NCBI RefSeq assembly: GCF_029867415.1
Contig: NW_026705178.1
Location: 624,501-688,500, forward strand
DNA length: 64,000 nt
Origin: Vicia villosa
Lineage: Eukaryota > Streptophyta > Magnoliopsida > Fabales > Fabaceae
Direction: 5' to 3'
Positions 23,202-35,500 of this stretch are shown here, piece by piece (within the stretch, counting starts at the first letter, position 1; each line of letters opens with the position of its first letter). The notes beneath the pieces are model-generated. The model saw nothing but the letters and a program-made list of their open reading frames with translations, was not told the origin of the DNA and ran no database searches. A program made the translations under genes and the position numbers.

Positions 23202-24675
23202 GAGTTACACTTTTCAATGCCTCCTTAAGTTACATATCCTAGAAACTCATGATTGATGTAAGAATTCTTAGCCAAGGAGTGGTTATATATTACTCATCAA
23301 TGATATGTCACATCTGTTATAGAGGTTGAACTCACAACCTTTTGGTATATGAGATAACTCCTTCTTACCAACCGAGTCAACCTTCTTTAGTATTCGGTAG
23401 GGGTGTGTACTGATTGAGTGTGACTATATTTTGCCTAACATGTAATATCAAATGTCACTTTAATTACTCTATTTGTTGTTAGTTGAGATAGTTTGAGCTC
23501 TTATGTGCTCTATTTGTTGTCATTGTGCAACCATATGAGAGCGCCGCATGCGACTGAAGTGGCAGTCTGCCACATTACACCTTGTATCCCACTATTGTCT
23601 TCCTTGTACGAAGATTCCTCTATTCTATGCTGCATAATTGTGTGTTTGCGCTACTTTATATGGGCTTGATGTGAATTCATGAACATAAGCTCATGATCCA
23701 ATGCAACATGCAAAATCATAATCACTGGTCTATAAATAGAGCTACATTGAATATTGAAAGAGTTCAGCAAAAATTTCCAAGATACCGTTACAAGAGTCCA
23801 AGTGTGTGGATAGTGGAAGTGTGAACGAGTGTTCTTTCCTCAACCAATTTTGTGCCAGCTGATAACCATTGGTGCGGCTAAAGTCGTCTATTGAAGATTA
23901 ACCATCTCAAGTCATTCTCCAAGTTCCTCTTAGGTTTATATCTTTTGTTTATTTATTGTCTTAAGATGTTTCCTTTGAGAACCATGTTTGTAGCCTATAC
24001 TTAGCTCATTATGAGCTAAACCTTTTGAGTTGAGCAATGTGAAATTAATATCAAAGTGTGTTTATGTTATAAGATTTTCTAAAATCTTCCATTATTCTCT
24101 GTCTTACGAGAATTCTCGACGAGAACCCTCAAATATTCTTGACTTCTGGTGACTTTAGTCAACACCTCCATGAGTTAGGCCATCCGCGTGTTCATCTGTT
24201 CCACCAACTAAGCTTGCATTTCAGCCATCTGTTATTGAATCTATTCCATCTCACGTCTTTGGTTACTCTGAGTCGGATACTGGTGAGTTGTCTTCTTCAG
24301 AAAACTTTTGGCAATAAAACAGCAAGGGATAAGAAAGGTGATCTGCAAAACCTGTAATGCATGAAAATGAATGATATGCATGGTATAAATGCAATGTTTG
24401 TCAGTTTCTAGGTATCCAAAAGTTTATCCAACCCTCGAACATGGCATACAACAAGATGTAGAAAATAATCAGATCCAAAGATAGCAATATATCGAGCAAG
24501 CAAGCACAATTTCATTCAGAGAACCAGCAATCTGGAAGAGTTCATACAGGAAAATGGGGCAACGCCGTACAACGGAGTAAATACTTATAAGGCATACAAA
24601 ATAGATCAAGTACATCACAAATACGACCCCACCCAACAATCCTGGAGTGATAAAAAATCAACAATAAATAGAAAA

Positions 24676-25793
24676 CTAGAAGTATTCTTCCGGATCGTTA
24701 CGGGACTCAAGGTACTGGTAGTGTGCTATCAATGTTTTACATTTGGGACAATATGGTAATGGGGCCGTCATTGGTGCACCTTCTACCTCCCTCAGCTGAG
24801 ACCTGAGCCTAGCATTTTCTTCAATGGCTCGGGACGACTTGGCCTTTTTGTCTGCAGGTTGCTTCTCCAAGTCTTTGATCATCCACTTGTGATTGCTTTC
24901 CGATTTTTGTAACTTCAGACACTCCTGATGTTTCTTGCTCAACATTGATTCCATCGTATCACCAGATCTCTTCTGGACTCGTGCCACACTCGGACCTGCT
25001 CCTTGTGCCTTCTTAAGTTTGTGAAGTGGATCTAACTTCTCAGCTCTTTCGTCAAAGAACTTCAGATTAGTCACCTGTTCTCTCTCCCGCAGTCGAAGAT
25101 TCTTGACTGCAGCTTGCTTATAGTATTCAGTTGTCACATACTCGGATAGGATCAAAGGTGGTTGTTCTTACAGAGGCTCCATTCTGTCATACGACAATAA
25201 TAGCTTTTCGACCCGCTCTTGAACTCATTCGATGAAAGGTGTCAAAGAAATGGCATAATTTGATGTAAGGCATCAAAGCAATGGCATCCTTCTGACCAAG
25301 CCAAGCTCCATATCTCCTATTGATTTTGTCTCATGCGACTACCACTCTTATCAATATTGTTGGATTGGTTCCTTTCTCAATAAAGATTGTTTCCTCCACT
25401 TCTTTGTCCAAAGTTTTATCTTTCAGAACATAGCCCAACTGGAGGAGAGAAAGCACCAGATTATAGTTGATACAACCCTTAGTCCCAATGAGAGAAACGT
25501 TGTTGAATTTTCCGCAGTTGTCGATAACATCCGAAATATCAATCATGTACTTCTGCCATTGGATGTCGTAAGAAGTGAGTGACATGACCCTCTGATTCCA
25601 CCAGAGAGTCTTTTTGGTATCCTAAAAATGTCCATTGACAGGAAAAAGAGACAAAAATATCTTGAACAACAATTGAAGGCAACTGTTTATAGCCCCACCT
25701 TTTCTGTGCCTGGAATGGATAGCAAAAACTAACGTTGAAAGTCTTCAAATTAGGACCGACAACAATAGAACTCAACTCTTCCAAGGGTGACAA
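24676..25793 (-). pseudogene. Ogre ORF1-type remnant, copy 2
   Basis: Minus-strand frames 25793-25539, 25585-25331 and 25155-24676 cover the same protein as 2277-3340, with frameshifts and stops between them. The C-terminal part is 18 codons longer than in copy 1 at one place and retains the terminal Cys-Pro-Lys-Cys motif. Not functional. Confidence 0.6.
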
Positions 25794-25923
25794 AGATTCA
25801 CGAAAAAAAATTGTAGGTGCAGGTATGTCTTTTGGATTATTTAACAGTATCTGCTTTGACTTGCATCTTTCATCACAAATAAACTCTTGAATGGCCCTGG
25901 AAAAATGACATGCAAATGCTCGT

Positions 25924-25929
<6 letters not shown>

Positions 25930-25995
<66 letters not shown>
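25930..25995. repeat. (TA)n microsatellite
   Basis: About 66 bp of TA in the leader of copy 2; the matching tract in copy 1 (3485-3508) is about 24 bp, an expansion after the copies parted. Confidence 0.95.
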
Positions 25996-25997
<2 letters not shown>

Positions 25998-26669
25998 TTT
26001 TTTAAAAAAGTAAATATGCCATGATGCAACATGGTGGGACCCAATGCATCCATACTGGATATGTCTTGGCTGCCGAGAAATCACATGGCACATGTTCAAA
26101 GGTTCGACGTAGTTTCGAAACACCACAGAAACCACAAGTCACCAACGAAACAGGTCACCGTTGGAACCAGAACATATAGCCACCAACAAAACATAGTCAC
26201 AAACGGTACCTGTACCTGTAAAGAATCATCCCGCCCCACTCACGGGTGTAGTCTAGGTCAGGGTAAGGTCAAGAGAAATGCAGTATACTGTCCTGGAAGT
26301 AATACCATCACCACACGGCTGTGGGTGACGATAATACCCTCATTTGAAACCACTACTCTACTCGTTGCACACAGGGTTCAATCTCATGAGACGTACACCT
26401 CAGAGAAAACCATGAATTTAATCTATCCTAGTGTTCCTAAGTTCACTCATAGCCTGTGTATTGGGCCTTTTACCTTATAGAACAATTCCACCCGCCAAGG
26501 AAAATCCAGACAGTCCAAAACTATGATGCAAGAAAGTAAAGGCGCAAATATGATGCAATGCAAACAGGTAAATATGAAAAGAAATAAAGAAATAAATACC
26601 CAAAGACAATAAACAAGCAAGCACTAGTATTGACTCGCATAGGGAATGGACCAACAAGAGGTCAATCTA

Positions 26670-26687
26670 TCCCCAGCAGAGTCGCCA
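26670..26687 (-). other. Primer-binding site, tRNA-Arg type (copy 2)
   Basis: Same 18-mer as at 4182-4199, two bases from the LTR end. Confidence 0.75.
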
Positions 26688-26689
26688 GC

Positions 26690-27733
26690 TGTTGCTCTCG
26701 GAATTTTCATCCAAGTACAAACACGAAAGTGATGTAGAAAAGAGAGTTGCCATCCGTGTCTATTTATCCTAAGAGAGGGAAAGGAAACACATGATAAATC
26801 AAGGGGAAAAGATAAGCAAGGTCGAAACGAACCAGAGAAACAGGTAAGGGAGTCGGTTATGCGAGGGGAAGGTGTTAGCATCCCTCACGTCCATCGTACT
26901 CGACAGGGTCCATGCATGTTGTCTAATCTATGGGTGTAAAAGTCTATTTCTAAAGCTAAGAACAAAAATGCATGCAAAATGTAGGGAAAAGAAAGATTTT
27001 TGCTCGCACGGGCCCTACCCCGTTGCCTATGAATCCTTTTTGAGAAATTAGAGTTACCGTAGCTCGTCTAACTAGTTTCTATTTGTTTTGTGTTTTTTAG
27101 GTGAACAATTACATTTTCATCCTACGGAAGCTTGACCTTTGGAGACTTATGCCAAGGAGGTAAGAAGGAAGTAACGTGCTCTTAGGCGCTGTTGAGGCAA
27201 AAGAAAGAAAGAGTTTGATTTGTGTTCTAAACATGCATGGAAAAACACCCAGTGAAAAGGGAAGTATCTACCTAATGTTAGCATGCAAAAGGGAGTTATG
27301 CTAAGTCTAGCAATCTACTAGGAAAGAAGCAAAAGCAAGCAGTTTCACACAATTGAGCGCGGCTCAAAAAAACAAATAACTACCGAAGTAGCAACCTGGG
27401 GACAGGGGAAAATAAAATAAAATGGGAAGCTTTTAGCCAACATGGTTGAAGTGGCTGATGGATAGGGTGTGTATACCATGGTACCATGTCACTAGGCAAA
27501 TGACAAAAAAAATGGGAAAATAAAAATCTTCGTGCGTACATGAAGCAACAACGTCGGGCAACGTGACCTAGACGAAATTTGGGGCTCCGACTGCAAGACT
27601 CTTCCACTTGCCTTAATCTGGTCTTAAACTCAATATTGTTGTAGTAATGAGGCTTTAGCTTTGGCTTCACTTCTTATTTGAGAGACGACTAATTAGGAGT
27701 CTGTCGCTACTAGGCTGTGTGTAGTCGATATCA
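26690..27733 (-). repeat. 5' LTR of Ogre-like copy 2
   Basis: On the minus strand runs from TGATATCGACTAC (27733) to GAGAGCAACA (26690), a TG...CA unit of about 1044 bp ending two bases before the primer site. It contains the block CCCCTCGCATAACCGACTCC near its 3' end, typical of legume Ogre-type LTRs and also found in diverged form at 30750-30780 in the opposite orientation. The outer boundary is inferred from the TG and is less sure than the inner one. Confidence 0.6.
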
Positions 27734-30700
27734 TACCCCAAAATTTTCCCTTCTAATTATTACATATACTTGGCTCAAAGCTTCTCATTCTTCTACATAT
27801 CTCCTCATAAATCATTTTCCATTAGATCATTATCATATCAAGCATTCATTTGGTTCCTCAGTGCGCACGTGTAATCAAGGGTTTCATTGGTGTTAGGATC
27901 CTTTTAGCACAAGGGCTTGTTTCCAACCAAGGTTCCCCAGAGCCATGGATTACGGTTTGCATCAGATGCATGAGATCATCAACGAATTCTAGGGTTTTAT
28001 TATTATGTGGTTCATTACAATACTTTAAGGTTTCATTTGGTTCTCATCATTTGAAGCTTGATTCGTTAGGTTACTTGGGTTGCAAGGCAAAACTTTGGAG
28101 TTGATGCATAAGTGTGAATTCATTTGGAGTTCTGTGCATTCTTTCAAGGTTGAAGGCTTTTGGATCAAAGCTTTAACTTTTGGTCAAAGTCAACTATAGA
28201 AGATTGACTTTTACTTTTAACCAAAGTCCACATGCATTTTTTGGTTTTTATCTCATATCATGGTTCCTATTCAAGTTTGATTGCAAGAATTGAAGTCAAA
28301 ATTGATGGCCAGAATTGAAGAGTTTTGAAATTCAAATATTGAAGCAAAGTGGAAGGAAAAGAATATTCAAAGTACTTTGGGAAAAACTCAAAGTTTCATA
28401 TGAAGAAAAGAGAACTACAAGTCACTACATTTGCAATTCATATTCTATCTAAAATTCCATTACACATTTAATTACCAACCCATTACATTACATCAAAATA
28501 CATATTACATTACATTTACATCAATTATCCTAATACATCACACTACACCAAGGCATTACACAAAAACATTCTTTTATGTGACCTAATTATCATCCTAATT
28601 TTATCTTGCTAAGAACCATGCCAAAACATCCAAGTTTCTTCAAGCCTTCAATAAAAGCCCTCCATGATACCATCGTGTTATTTGTTCTTCTTCAAGCTAT
28701 GCCAAAACCTGCAAACCAAACCGAAGTCAAGCCATGAAAACATACATACATGTATCATACACTTCAAAACCAAAGAAATGTACAAACAAAGTCCACATAC
28801 AACATGAAAACCCAACAACAAAGTCACATTTACTATCAAAAGCAAAATTCAGCTCACAATAATTAGTCTTACTAACATTCACGCAGAGATAGAAGCATTG
28901 AATAAGAAGATAAAAATGTGTATGCAGAGAAAAGAAGTAGAAGAAAGAGTAATAAAGAGGAGAAGGAGTACCTGTGAGTTGAAGCTTCACCGTAAGTTAC
29001 GCCATCGCCGGTAGGTCATCACTTCCATACTGTTTCTCCCCCCTTTTTGACATTTGCGATGACAACCAGACCTTGAATCCTTTGATTTCTTGTTGAAACA
29101 CCTTGGTTTTGAGTTAGGGTTTACCTTTTTTTGACCCTTCGATCCCATTGATTGATGAGTGATTAGAAGATCCCGAAGCCATTTTTTTTAGTATTTTAAT
29201 TAGGAACTAATTAGGAATTTAAGCCTTTTTATAAGTCCTTTTAGCATCATTTTTCTTCACATCATCTTGCACTTTTTTTTACCACATTTTGCAAATCAAT
29301 TTAGAACCAATTTTTAGGTTACATTTTAGTTTAGTGTAGTTAAAATTGTATGTATCTTTGATGTTTGTATGGATGATTTATGGGAGACACATCACTTCTC
29401 CACCTAAAATCTTAAGGTGATAGGTGAGTGAGTTCTCCCGCTTATACGCTTATATCTGCTCAAGTCACCACATACATTTTTAATGTGGAACAATTATCCA
29501 CACTCACACTTGATTCTCAACAAATACTAGTAAGGATTTCCCATCCCTCCATTGTGGGTAATATGTTTTCATACCCCATAAAAATATATAAGTGTTTTTC
29601 ATCCCTCCATAGTAGGTAAAATGCTCCTCCACATCCCATGAACAACATGTAATGGTATAGGATTTATTTTTTCTTTATCTTTCTTGCATGTAAATAAACA
29701 AGATAAAACAAAAAAAGGACAAACATAACAATTTTAAAATAAGAAAAAAAATAAAGCTTGATCCAACAATATTTTCAAAATAAAACTCAATTGAATACAT
29801 CGCATACGATTTCTTGGTCCAACACCAAGTACCTCATTCCATTTACCCTGCACAAGTGAACAAAAACAAAACAAAACTTCCAAACACTTATCCGTATATC
29901 AGGTTTATTTTTAAACTTTTTCACAATAAATCAAAAGAAAATAGATGTGTATACGTATCTGTGCATATTATCTCTCAAGTATTTCGGCTATCAGTTGTCT
30001 CTTAATCTATGGCCCAATACTTGTCTTTCATCCAAAACACTTATAATTAAATGAGTTTAATTTGGTCATCATGGGATGAAAAGAGAGAGGTCGTGGATTC
30101 TATTATCCCTTTAACTTCCCTAATATTTTTATTATAGGCAATACCTTGACTTGTGGTTAGGTGCTTGTATACCTTTAAAGTAACAATGATTAAACTCCCC
30201 ACACAAATTTCATAAGGAAAACCTTCTAGGATGAAAAATAAGAGCTCGTGGATTCCATTATCCCTTCAACTTCTCGAATATCCTAATTGTAGACTATACA
30301 TTGGCTTATGGTTAGATGTTTGTCTCCCACATTAAAATCCATCTCAAGCAATCAAATCTTAGTTTCCCTCCTTAGGGCATCCAAAAACCTTTTCAGAAAG
30401 GACATGTTATTTTCGTTCTACCGCAATACAAACACTTAAGTCTCCCATGTGCAAGCATACAAGCAACGTCCAACTTCTTGAATGTGAATGTTAACATCGT
30501 CCAATAAAAGCAACAAACGAACACCATTTTCTACCCTACGAACTACGAAACTCTGATTTCCTCATCGCACATTAATGGCACATATGCATAGGATTCAGTA
30601 AATCTTTGCGAGCATACTAATTAGAAACTTATTTTCCCTCTAATTAAATCTAGAATAATAAAGCAATAATCGCAAGTAAACCTAAACAACACCCTTACAC

Positions 30701-30905
30701 GCAAAACAAACAAAATGGTTCTCGTTGAATACAACGGATGTGAGGGGTGTTAATACCTTCTCCTTGCATAATCGACTCTCGAACCCGAATTTGGTTGCAA
30801 ATCCATTTTATTTCACTCTCAGGGTTTTTTTCAATATTTTCCATTCCTTCTGAATAAATAAAGTTCGGTGAAGACTCTGTATATTTTTCGCGGTTTGACA
30901 GTCGA
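27734..30905 (+). repeat. Degenerate Ogre/Tat-type LTR-like region
   Basis: Starts TACCCCAAAATTTTCCC, a common opening of legume Ogre-type LTRs, and contains a GGTCAAAGTCAACTATAGAA stretch near 28180. It ends with GTTAATACCTTCTCCTTGCA, the plus-strand equivalent of the 3' part of the 26690-27733 LTR, followed by a decayed primer-site region near 30900. So two LTR-like segments lie head to head. A degenerate tandem duplication of about 150 bp lies at about 30075-30350. No coding region seen. Confidence 0.45.
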
Positions 30906-31024
30906 GAACTCGAATCTCAAGGAAACCTCTACCACGGGTCCAAAGATATTTTATAAAATTATTCCTTCCTCGGTTATTTGACAATCCTCCGTGAATATTA
31001 ACTAGATGTGATATAGCTCCAGGG

Positions 31025-31640
31025 GTATACAAGTCATTTCAACAAGGAAGTAAGCTAGCAGTTGAGCCTTCAACACTTTTCTTACTTCAAAGAACACTTT
31101 GAACTCCGACAACTTTATGATCCACTTCGTCAAAGCACGACTAGGTTTAGGAGATAGAGTACCTAATTCAGGGGAAAATCTATTCGGATGATTATGGAAT
31201 GTGCCAGAAAGTACCTTATAAGCTTACGTGATGTTGTTATTAATGCCAAAAGTCATTTCTCAATCTTTTAGTATAGGGTCTCTCCACCTGCCAGGTCTTT
31301 GATATAAAGTACACCAAGCTTCGGCTAAAGTCGAACTCTTTGACAAGGACGACATTCACCGCTTCCTCTGTGACGGCTAGGTACAAGTACACGATTTCAC
31401 CTAGAAGTGGTGGCCAAGTGATATGGTGTAGTCAAGGTTTACTTCAAAGACTCAAATGTATCATCGTAGTCAGTTGTCTGTTTGAATTTAGCTTTCTTTC
31501 TCAACGAATTGTAGAATGGAAAAGCGTGTTGGGCGAATTTCAAAATGAACTCGCTCAAGGGAGTCAACATACCATTCAACTTTTGGACGTCCTTCTTCGA
31601 TGTTAGTACACTCGTTTTGAATCTTGTACCAAAACAATAA
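31025..31640 (-). pseudogene. Tat/Athila-type pol (RT end and RNase H) relic
   Basis: Minus-strand reading, with several frameshifts and stops, gives in order KKDVQKLNGMLTPLSEFIL (connection after RT), LYLAVTEEAVNVVLVKEF and YFISKT (RNase H core), and a C-terminal KWIIKLSEFKVFFEVRKVLK-like stretch. These match the RNase H of non-chromovirus Ty3/gypsy elements. Heavily decayed and without adjacent integrase. Confidence 0.6.
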
Positions 31641-32416
31641 GTCTAAAACTCGAGTGAATACTTGAATGAGCGGAGAAATGAGCTGACCGAGCCTTTCTCA
31701 CAACATCTGGGTCATATGATTCTGCAATGCAAGCATACACCACTTTACTGAGCAATAAATGAATAGAGGAGATTTAGACATGTTTACTTGAACCGAGAAA
31801 AAAAACCGGCTCCCTTGCTATTAAAATTAGCGCTTGTAACTTCTAAAATCGGATGAATTACAACTTATACATGCTCAACACGTGATAGAGATGAGACAAA
31901 TTCTCCAACCATCTTTTCACCTTCGAGCCCCACCCGGCTCTCTTCCAAACCAGCATTAAAAAAAAGTAGAAATGGTTTATTCAAAAATAAGTATAAAACA
32001 ATAACATGAGTTAGATAATTGGTTCATACCAAATTAAACTCTAGAATATTTATTATTGTGCTTAAAACAAATTCAGTTATAAAAGTTAGGATTTCTTTTC
32101 TGAGCATCTAATTAAAAATTATAAAATAATATAATAAAAAATGTTAATTAAAGAGATAGAGAGAATGATTTAGTAAAAAAGAACAGAGAATTTTCAATAT
32201 AAACTTAGTCCACAAGGATACGCTTCCTTTCAATTTTAGTGCCCTTCATAACTTTTCCTCTTTCTCTTTCTAAACCATTCTTTCTCCCTCATCAAAACAT
32301 TCTTTTTATTATTTATTTGTCTCCTAAATGAACTAAAGGCATCACAGGCACACATTAGTAAAGGCAGCAAATCTCCTCCCCATTTTCATTCTTGAAGCTT
32401 CAAATCATCCGTTGCA
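31641..32416. other. Spacer and S28 gene upstream region
   Basis: 31641-31950 may be further decayed retroelement sequence. 31950-32416 is AT-rich and should hold the S28 promoter; no clear TATA box was picked. CT-rich stretches at about 32255-32300 could be leader sequence. Confidence 0.4.
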
Positions 32417-32461
32417 ATGGTTCTTCAAAGATACATTTTCATGCTTGAAGCTTCAAAATAA
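32417..32461 (+). promoter_or_regulatory. Upstream ORF before S28 gene
   Basis: A 14-codon ORF (MVLQRYIFMLEASK, then TAA) 54 bp before the main ATG. It arose from a local duplication of the start region: GCTTCAAATCAT/GTGGCAATGGTT-type sequence occurs at both 32396-32421 and 32499-32521. If it lies on the mRNA it may lower translation of the peptidase. Whether it is transcribed is not known. Confidence 0.4.
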
Positions 32462-32515
32462 AGAGTTTCCAATAAAAATATAAACTTTCATTCTTGAAGC
32501 TTCAAATCAGTGGCA

Positions 32516-35500
32516 ATGGTTTTTCATCTTCTTTTCATCTTCTTCGTTTACTTCTTGGTAGCCACAAACTCGTTGTCTAGTCCACCTTCTAAATCCAAAA
32601 CAACCCTCACTTCAAATGAAGATGTTAAATTATTTTTTTTCAAACAAACTTTGGATCATTTTAACTATCTTCCAAAAAGTTATACAAAGTTTAAACAAAG
32701 ATATTATGTAAACTTCAAGTATTGGGGTGGTGCTAATTCTAGTGCCCCAATACTTGTCTATTTGGGAGCAGAAAGTGAAATGGAAATGCCAGATGAAGAG
32801 TTTTTGACTGATTATGCTGCATCCTTGAATGCTTTACTGGTGTACATTGAGGTAGTAAATATGAAACTGTTTCTTTATTACTCAATGATGATCTTGGTTT
32901 TACACATTCTGATGTTACTTCTAATTTTCTCGTTAGCATCGCTACTACGGTAACTCGGTTCCCTTTGGATCAAAGGACAAGGCATACAAGAATGCAAATA
33001 CATTGGGCTATTTAAACTCAGAACAAGCCCTAGCAGATTACGCGGCCGTGCTCATAGATTTAAAGAATTCATTACATGCTCAAGAGTCGCCTGTAATCGT
33101 GATGGGAGGATCGTATGGCGGAAGTTAGTTTCTAAAACCCCCTTATTTTAAATTCTTCAATTTTGTTGTCTATATGACTTTTATAAATTGATAACATTAT
33201 TTTTAACATTGATTGTCGATTATGTTGTCTTCTTATTCCATCTTTATTACATACTGTATGAAAAAACACATTGCATTGGTGGCTAATAATATCTATACTT
33301 AAATGAAAACACATTGCATTGGTGGCTAATAATATCTATACTTAAATGAAAACACAGTGCATTGGTGGCTAACAATATCTATACTTAAATGAAAACACAG
33401 TGCATGTAATTGCTCAGAGTGTAAACAATTCCTGTGAGGTGGGAGTAGTGAGGAGGAGAGGAAAATTAACTGGAGTGGGATAATGTTTGTAGACTGATAG
33501 AGGAAGGAGGCATAGGAATAAAAAACACGAGGATTAAGTCTAGGTAGCGGGCTAAGGTGGTTATCTTCAAGAACAGGTTAAGTTATTGGTAATGGTTGGT
33601 TATCTTCAAGAACAGGTTAAGTTATTGGTAATGAAAATTTCGAACGTGTCCAGACCTTGGAATTTTCATTATAGTTGGTTATCTTCAAGAACAGGTCAAG
33701 TTATTGGTAATGGTCGCCATACTATCTTCTGGAGTGATAGGTTTGTTTTTGCTTTCTAACTATAAAAATAAGAAAGTAGGTGATTTTAGAGTTATGGAGA
33801 ATGGGAAGAACTAGTGGAGATTTAAGAGTTAAATCGGGATGAGGTTGAAGATTTAATCGCCTTGAGCAATGGCTTGGAAGGAGTGAAATTTAAAGATATC
33901 GAGGAAGACCGGTGGGTGCGGATGGATGGAAATTAGCAAGGATACACAGTAAAAGAGACGTATATATAAGGTTTTAATATCAGGTGGCAAGAAAGGAAAA
34001 TGATTGGCACTGGATGTTGGATGTTGATGATTCTGTCCAGAACCAGGTGGCAAGAGAGGAACTGGTGGAGCTGAAAGAAATTCTGGCAGAAGTAGAACCG
34101 AAAAGATTCGACAAGGATGTCTTTGTTTGGCCGTTGGATGGCTTGGGAGAATTTATGGTTCGGGAATACTACAGAAAGTTAATCCAGGATTCAACCGTAG
34201 AGGTAAATGCCCCTAATAATAAAGAAGCATGGAATGTAGTGTGGAATTCTTGGATACCGTCGAAGGTAAAAATCTTTGCGTGGAGATTGATTAAGAATAG
34301 ACTTGCAACAATATATTAGCTTGTCAACAGAGGTATATTAGAGGATAACGAGAATTCTTTCTGTGCGTTTGGGTGTTTGGAGTTGGAAGAGATACACCAC
34401 CTGTTTCTTAATTGCACCATAGCTAAAGGAGTGTGGCTCAAGATATATGCATGGTTGGGGATTGTACAATTGGGAGAAACATCTTGCTGTAATCACTTGT
34501 TGCAAATGGTGGGGACCTTGAAAAGAGACTGCTCGTCAAGGAGAGTGGGAGTAATTTGGGCAGCAACACGCTGGTGTATTTGGAAACAACGAAACGATGT
34601 CATATTCAACAATGGGGTGGGATGTGTTAGTGATTGCGTTAAAATGAAATTGGTAGCTCATCTTCTGTTTGAGTATCGTTGGCTAGGATATTAACATGAC
34701 ATTCCAAAATAATAGTGAAGCTCAATTAGACCAATTTGAAGGCTTAAGTGGCTGGGGTTATTTGCAGTGCTTGTTTTTGGATAACTTGGAGAGCAAGGGA
34801 GGATAAGATTTATCACAACTATCTGCATAGATAAATTGGTTGAGGAGGTAAAGCAAACGTCATGTAACTGGTTACACAGAAAATCTGTTAATTTGAAATG
34901 CATGTATGAGGGGATTAAACTAACTATTTCGGTTTAGGGTTTAATTTTGCTGAATCAGAAGAACCCAAGCTACTGCGCTGTTTATTTCTGTAAAGTTTTT
35001 GTTTATCTGCAGACTGGCTTAGCAATCGCTATTTGAATGTAGCAGCAGCAGATCCTGTTGCAGTCTACCCTCCAAGTATTCTGCTCTGGTGCACTGATTC
35101 CTCTCATTTTTTTATCTTATTTCAAGTAGTCTTAGGTCAGTCACAGTTGTTTTGGTTTTGGTTATATGGATGCGGACATTTTGTTGGGATTTGAAGTCTG
35201 CAGTCTAGCTGGGTCAATACGTGTTTGTAGGTTGCCGCTGCTACATGGGCGAGGAGCTTGAAGCCTTGGAGGCTCTAGGCTCTTCTGCAGTTGTGCTATC
35301 TGGTTGTATTGTCCGGCTGTTATGTCTCAGCCCACAGCTGCTAGCTGGTGGGCGGGCCAGGCTTGTATCAGATTGGTGGGTTTAGTTTTGGTGTGGATCC
35401 TGTGATTTTGTATTTTTTGATTGCATGGGTGGTGTGTTTATTGTTGATGTGGATGGCTGTTAAGGTGTTTCAGTTGGTGTTTAAAATGGGAATATAATTG

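Larger units (their letters stand above)
22363..26689 (-). mobile_element. Ogre-like Ty3/gypsy relic, copy 2, internal part
   Basis: About 4.3 kb nearly identical to 1-4201 and in the same orientation. Contains the same 198-bp tandem pair (22806-23201), gag remnant (about 24145-24270), ORF1 remnant (24676-25793), leader and primer-binding site (26670-26687). Unlike copy 1 it is followed by its 5' LTR. Length differences from copy 1 include a 54-bp block in ORF1, a 14-bp block near 23683 between TCATGA repeats, and a much longer (TA)n at 25930-25995. Confidence 0.8.

Noticed and set aside
26031..26480. 149-codon plus-strand ORF
   Set aside because: It lies in the non-coding leader of Ogre copy 2; the same ORF is broken in copy 1 and shows no domain.
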